In this document: positions 12,918-12,955 of the stretch, piece by piece
Layout of the letters: each line of letters starts with the position of its first letter
How positions within the stretch are numbered: position 1 is the first letter of the stretch
From: Phycisphaera mikurensis NBRC 102666
Lineage (GTDB): Bacteria; Planctomycetota; Phycisphaerae; Phycisphaerales; SM1A02
DNA: 12,955 bases
Reading direction: 5' to 3'
Assembly: GCA_945870475.1 (NCBI GenBank)
Contig: CAMBSR010000038.1
Location: 1-12,955 of the forward strand
Made by a program: the position numbers and the translations under genes
The notes under the pieces: generated by a model
What the model was told of the DNA's origin: nothing
The model's database searches: none
Seen by the model: only the letters and a program-made list of their open reading frames with translations

Positions 12918-12955
12918 GTGGTCACCAACGTCTCCGCCTACCTGTTTGCGCCGCT
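12918..12955 (+). CDS. 5' end of a gene, possibly TrhO/UPF0176 rhodanese-family protein (partial)
   Basis: Only 13 codons are visible, starting at GTG and reading VTNVSAYLFAPL after the initiator. The pattern resembles the first beta-strand of many TrhO/UPF0176 proteins, tRNA uridine hydroxylases with a rhodanese domain, whose N-termini often read NV.AYKF. The fragment is too short for a firm family call. The start is supported by TAGACT 7 bases upstream, the same arrangement as other genes here. Confidence 0.4.
   Translation, partial: MVTNVSAYLFAP

Overview
The window is high-GC and densely coded. It looks like a planctomycete chromosome, most likely from the Phycisphaerae. Four things support this. 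Two exported proteins end in paired dockerin-type modules (GDLNGDN..TGADLG). One exported protein ends in a VPAPGA-hydrophobic-RRRR variant of the PEP-CTERM sorting signal. There is a seven-repeat RCC1-type exported propeller. Several genes also appear to be leaderless, with a TANNYT -10 box a few bases before the start codon. The lineage is an inference; there is no rRNA gene here.

Layout. (1) 1-3233, plus strand: the 3' part of a UbiA-family prenyltransferase (MqnP-like), a CHAD-domain protein 4 bases behind it, then an archaeal/eukaryal-type prolyl-tRNA synthetase with its own probable promoter. (2) 3234-3654: a 421-base gene-free stretch with two 39-bp direct copies and one degenerate inverted copy of a hairpin-forming element, then an AT-richer leader. 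(3) 3655-4305: a small exported protein with an exosortase signal, closed by a good intrinsic terminator. (4) 4473-7412: a sulfur module. An ETHE1-like metallo-beta-lactamase fused to two rhodanese domains overlaps a TauE/SafE permease by 8 bases; a YgaP-like membrane rhodanese converges on them across a long hairpin. (5) 7481-9167: an ECF sigma factor with a four-cysteine C-terminal extension, divergent from the membrane rhodanese, then a CvfB-like S1 RNA-binding protein whose -10 box overlaps the sigma factor's stop codon. (6) 9268-12778: two convergent genes for large exported dockerin-type proteins, a calcineurin-like phosphoesterase and the RCC1 propeller. (7) 12918 to the end: the first 13 codons of another gene, possibly a TrhO/UPF0176 rhodanese.

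How the genes work together. The MBL-rhodanese, TauE permease and membrane rhodanese make a coherent persulfide/sulfite detoxification set. The first would oxidise or move sulfane sulfur, the permease would export sulfite (or a similar anion), and the membrane rhodanese would handle sulfane sulfur at the membrane. Both rhodanese proteins end in a cysteine-rich tail containing SCGS. The ECF sigma factor beside them has a Cys4 extension and may sense redox or zinc, but its regulon cannot be read from this window.

The most notable non-coding signal is the recurring leaderless promoter pattern. Five, perhaps six, starts have a TANNYT-like hexamer 6-9 bases before ATG or GTG. The two dockerin-gene promoters also share the words GACATTCGC and GCAATCG. 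No mobile element, CRISPR array, tRNA or rRNA was recognised.
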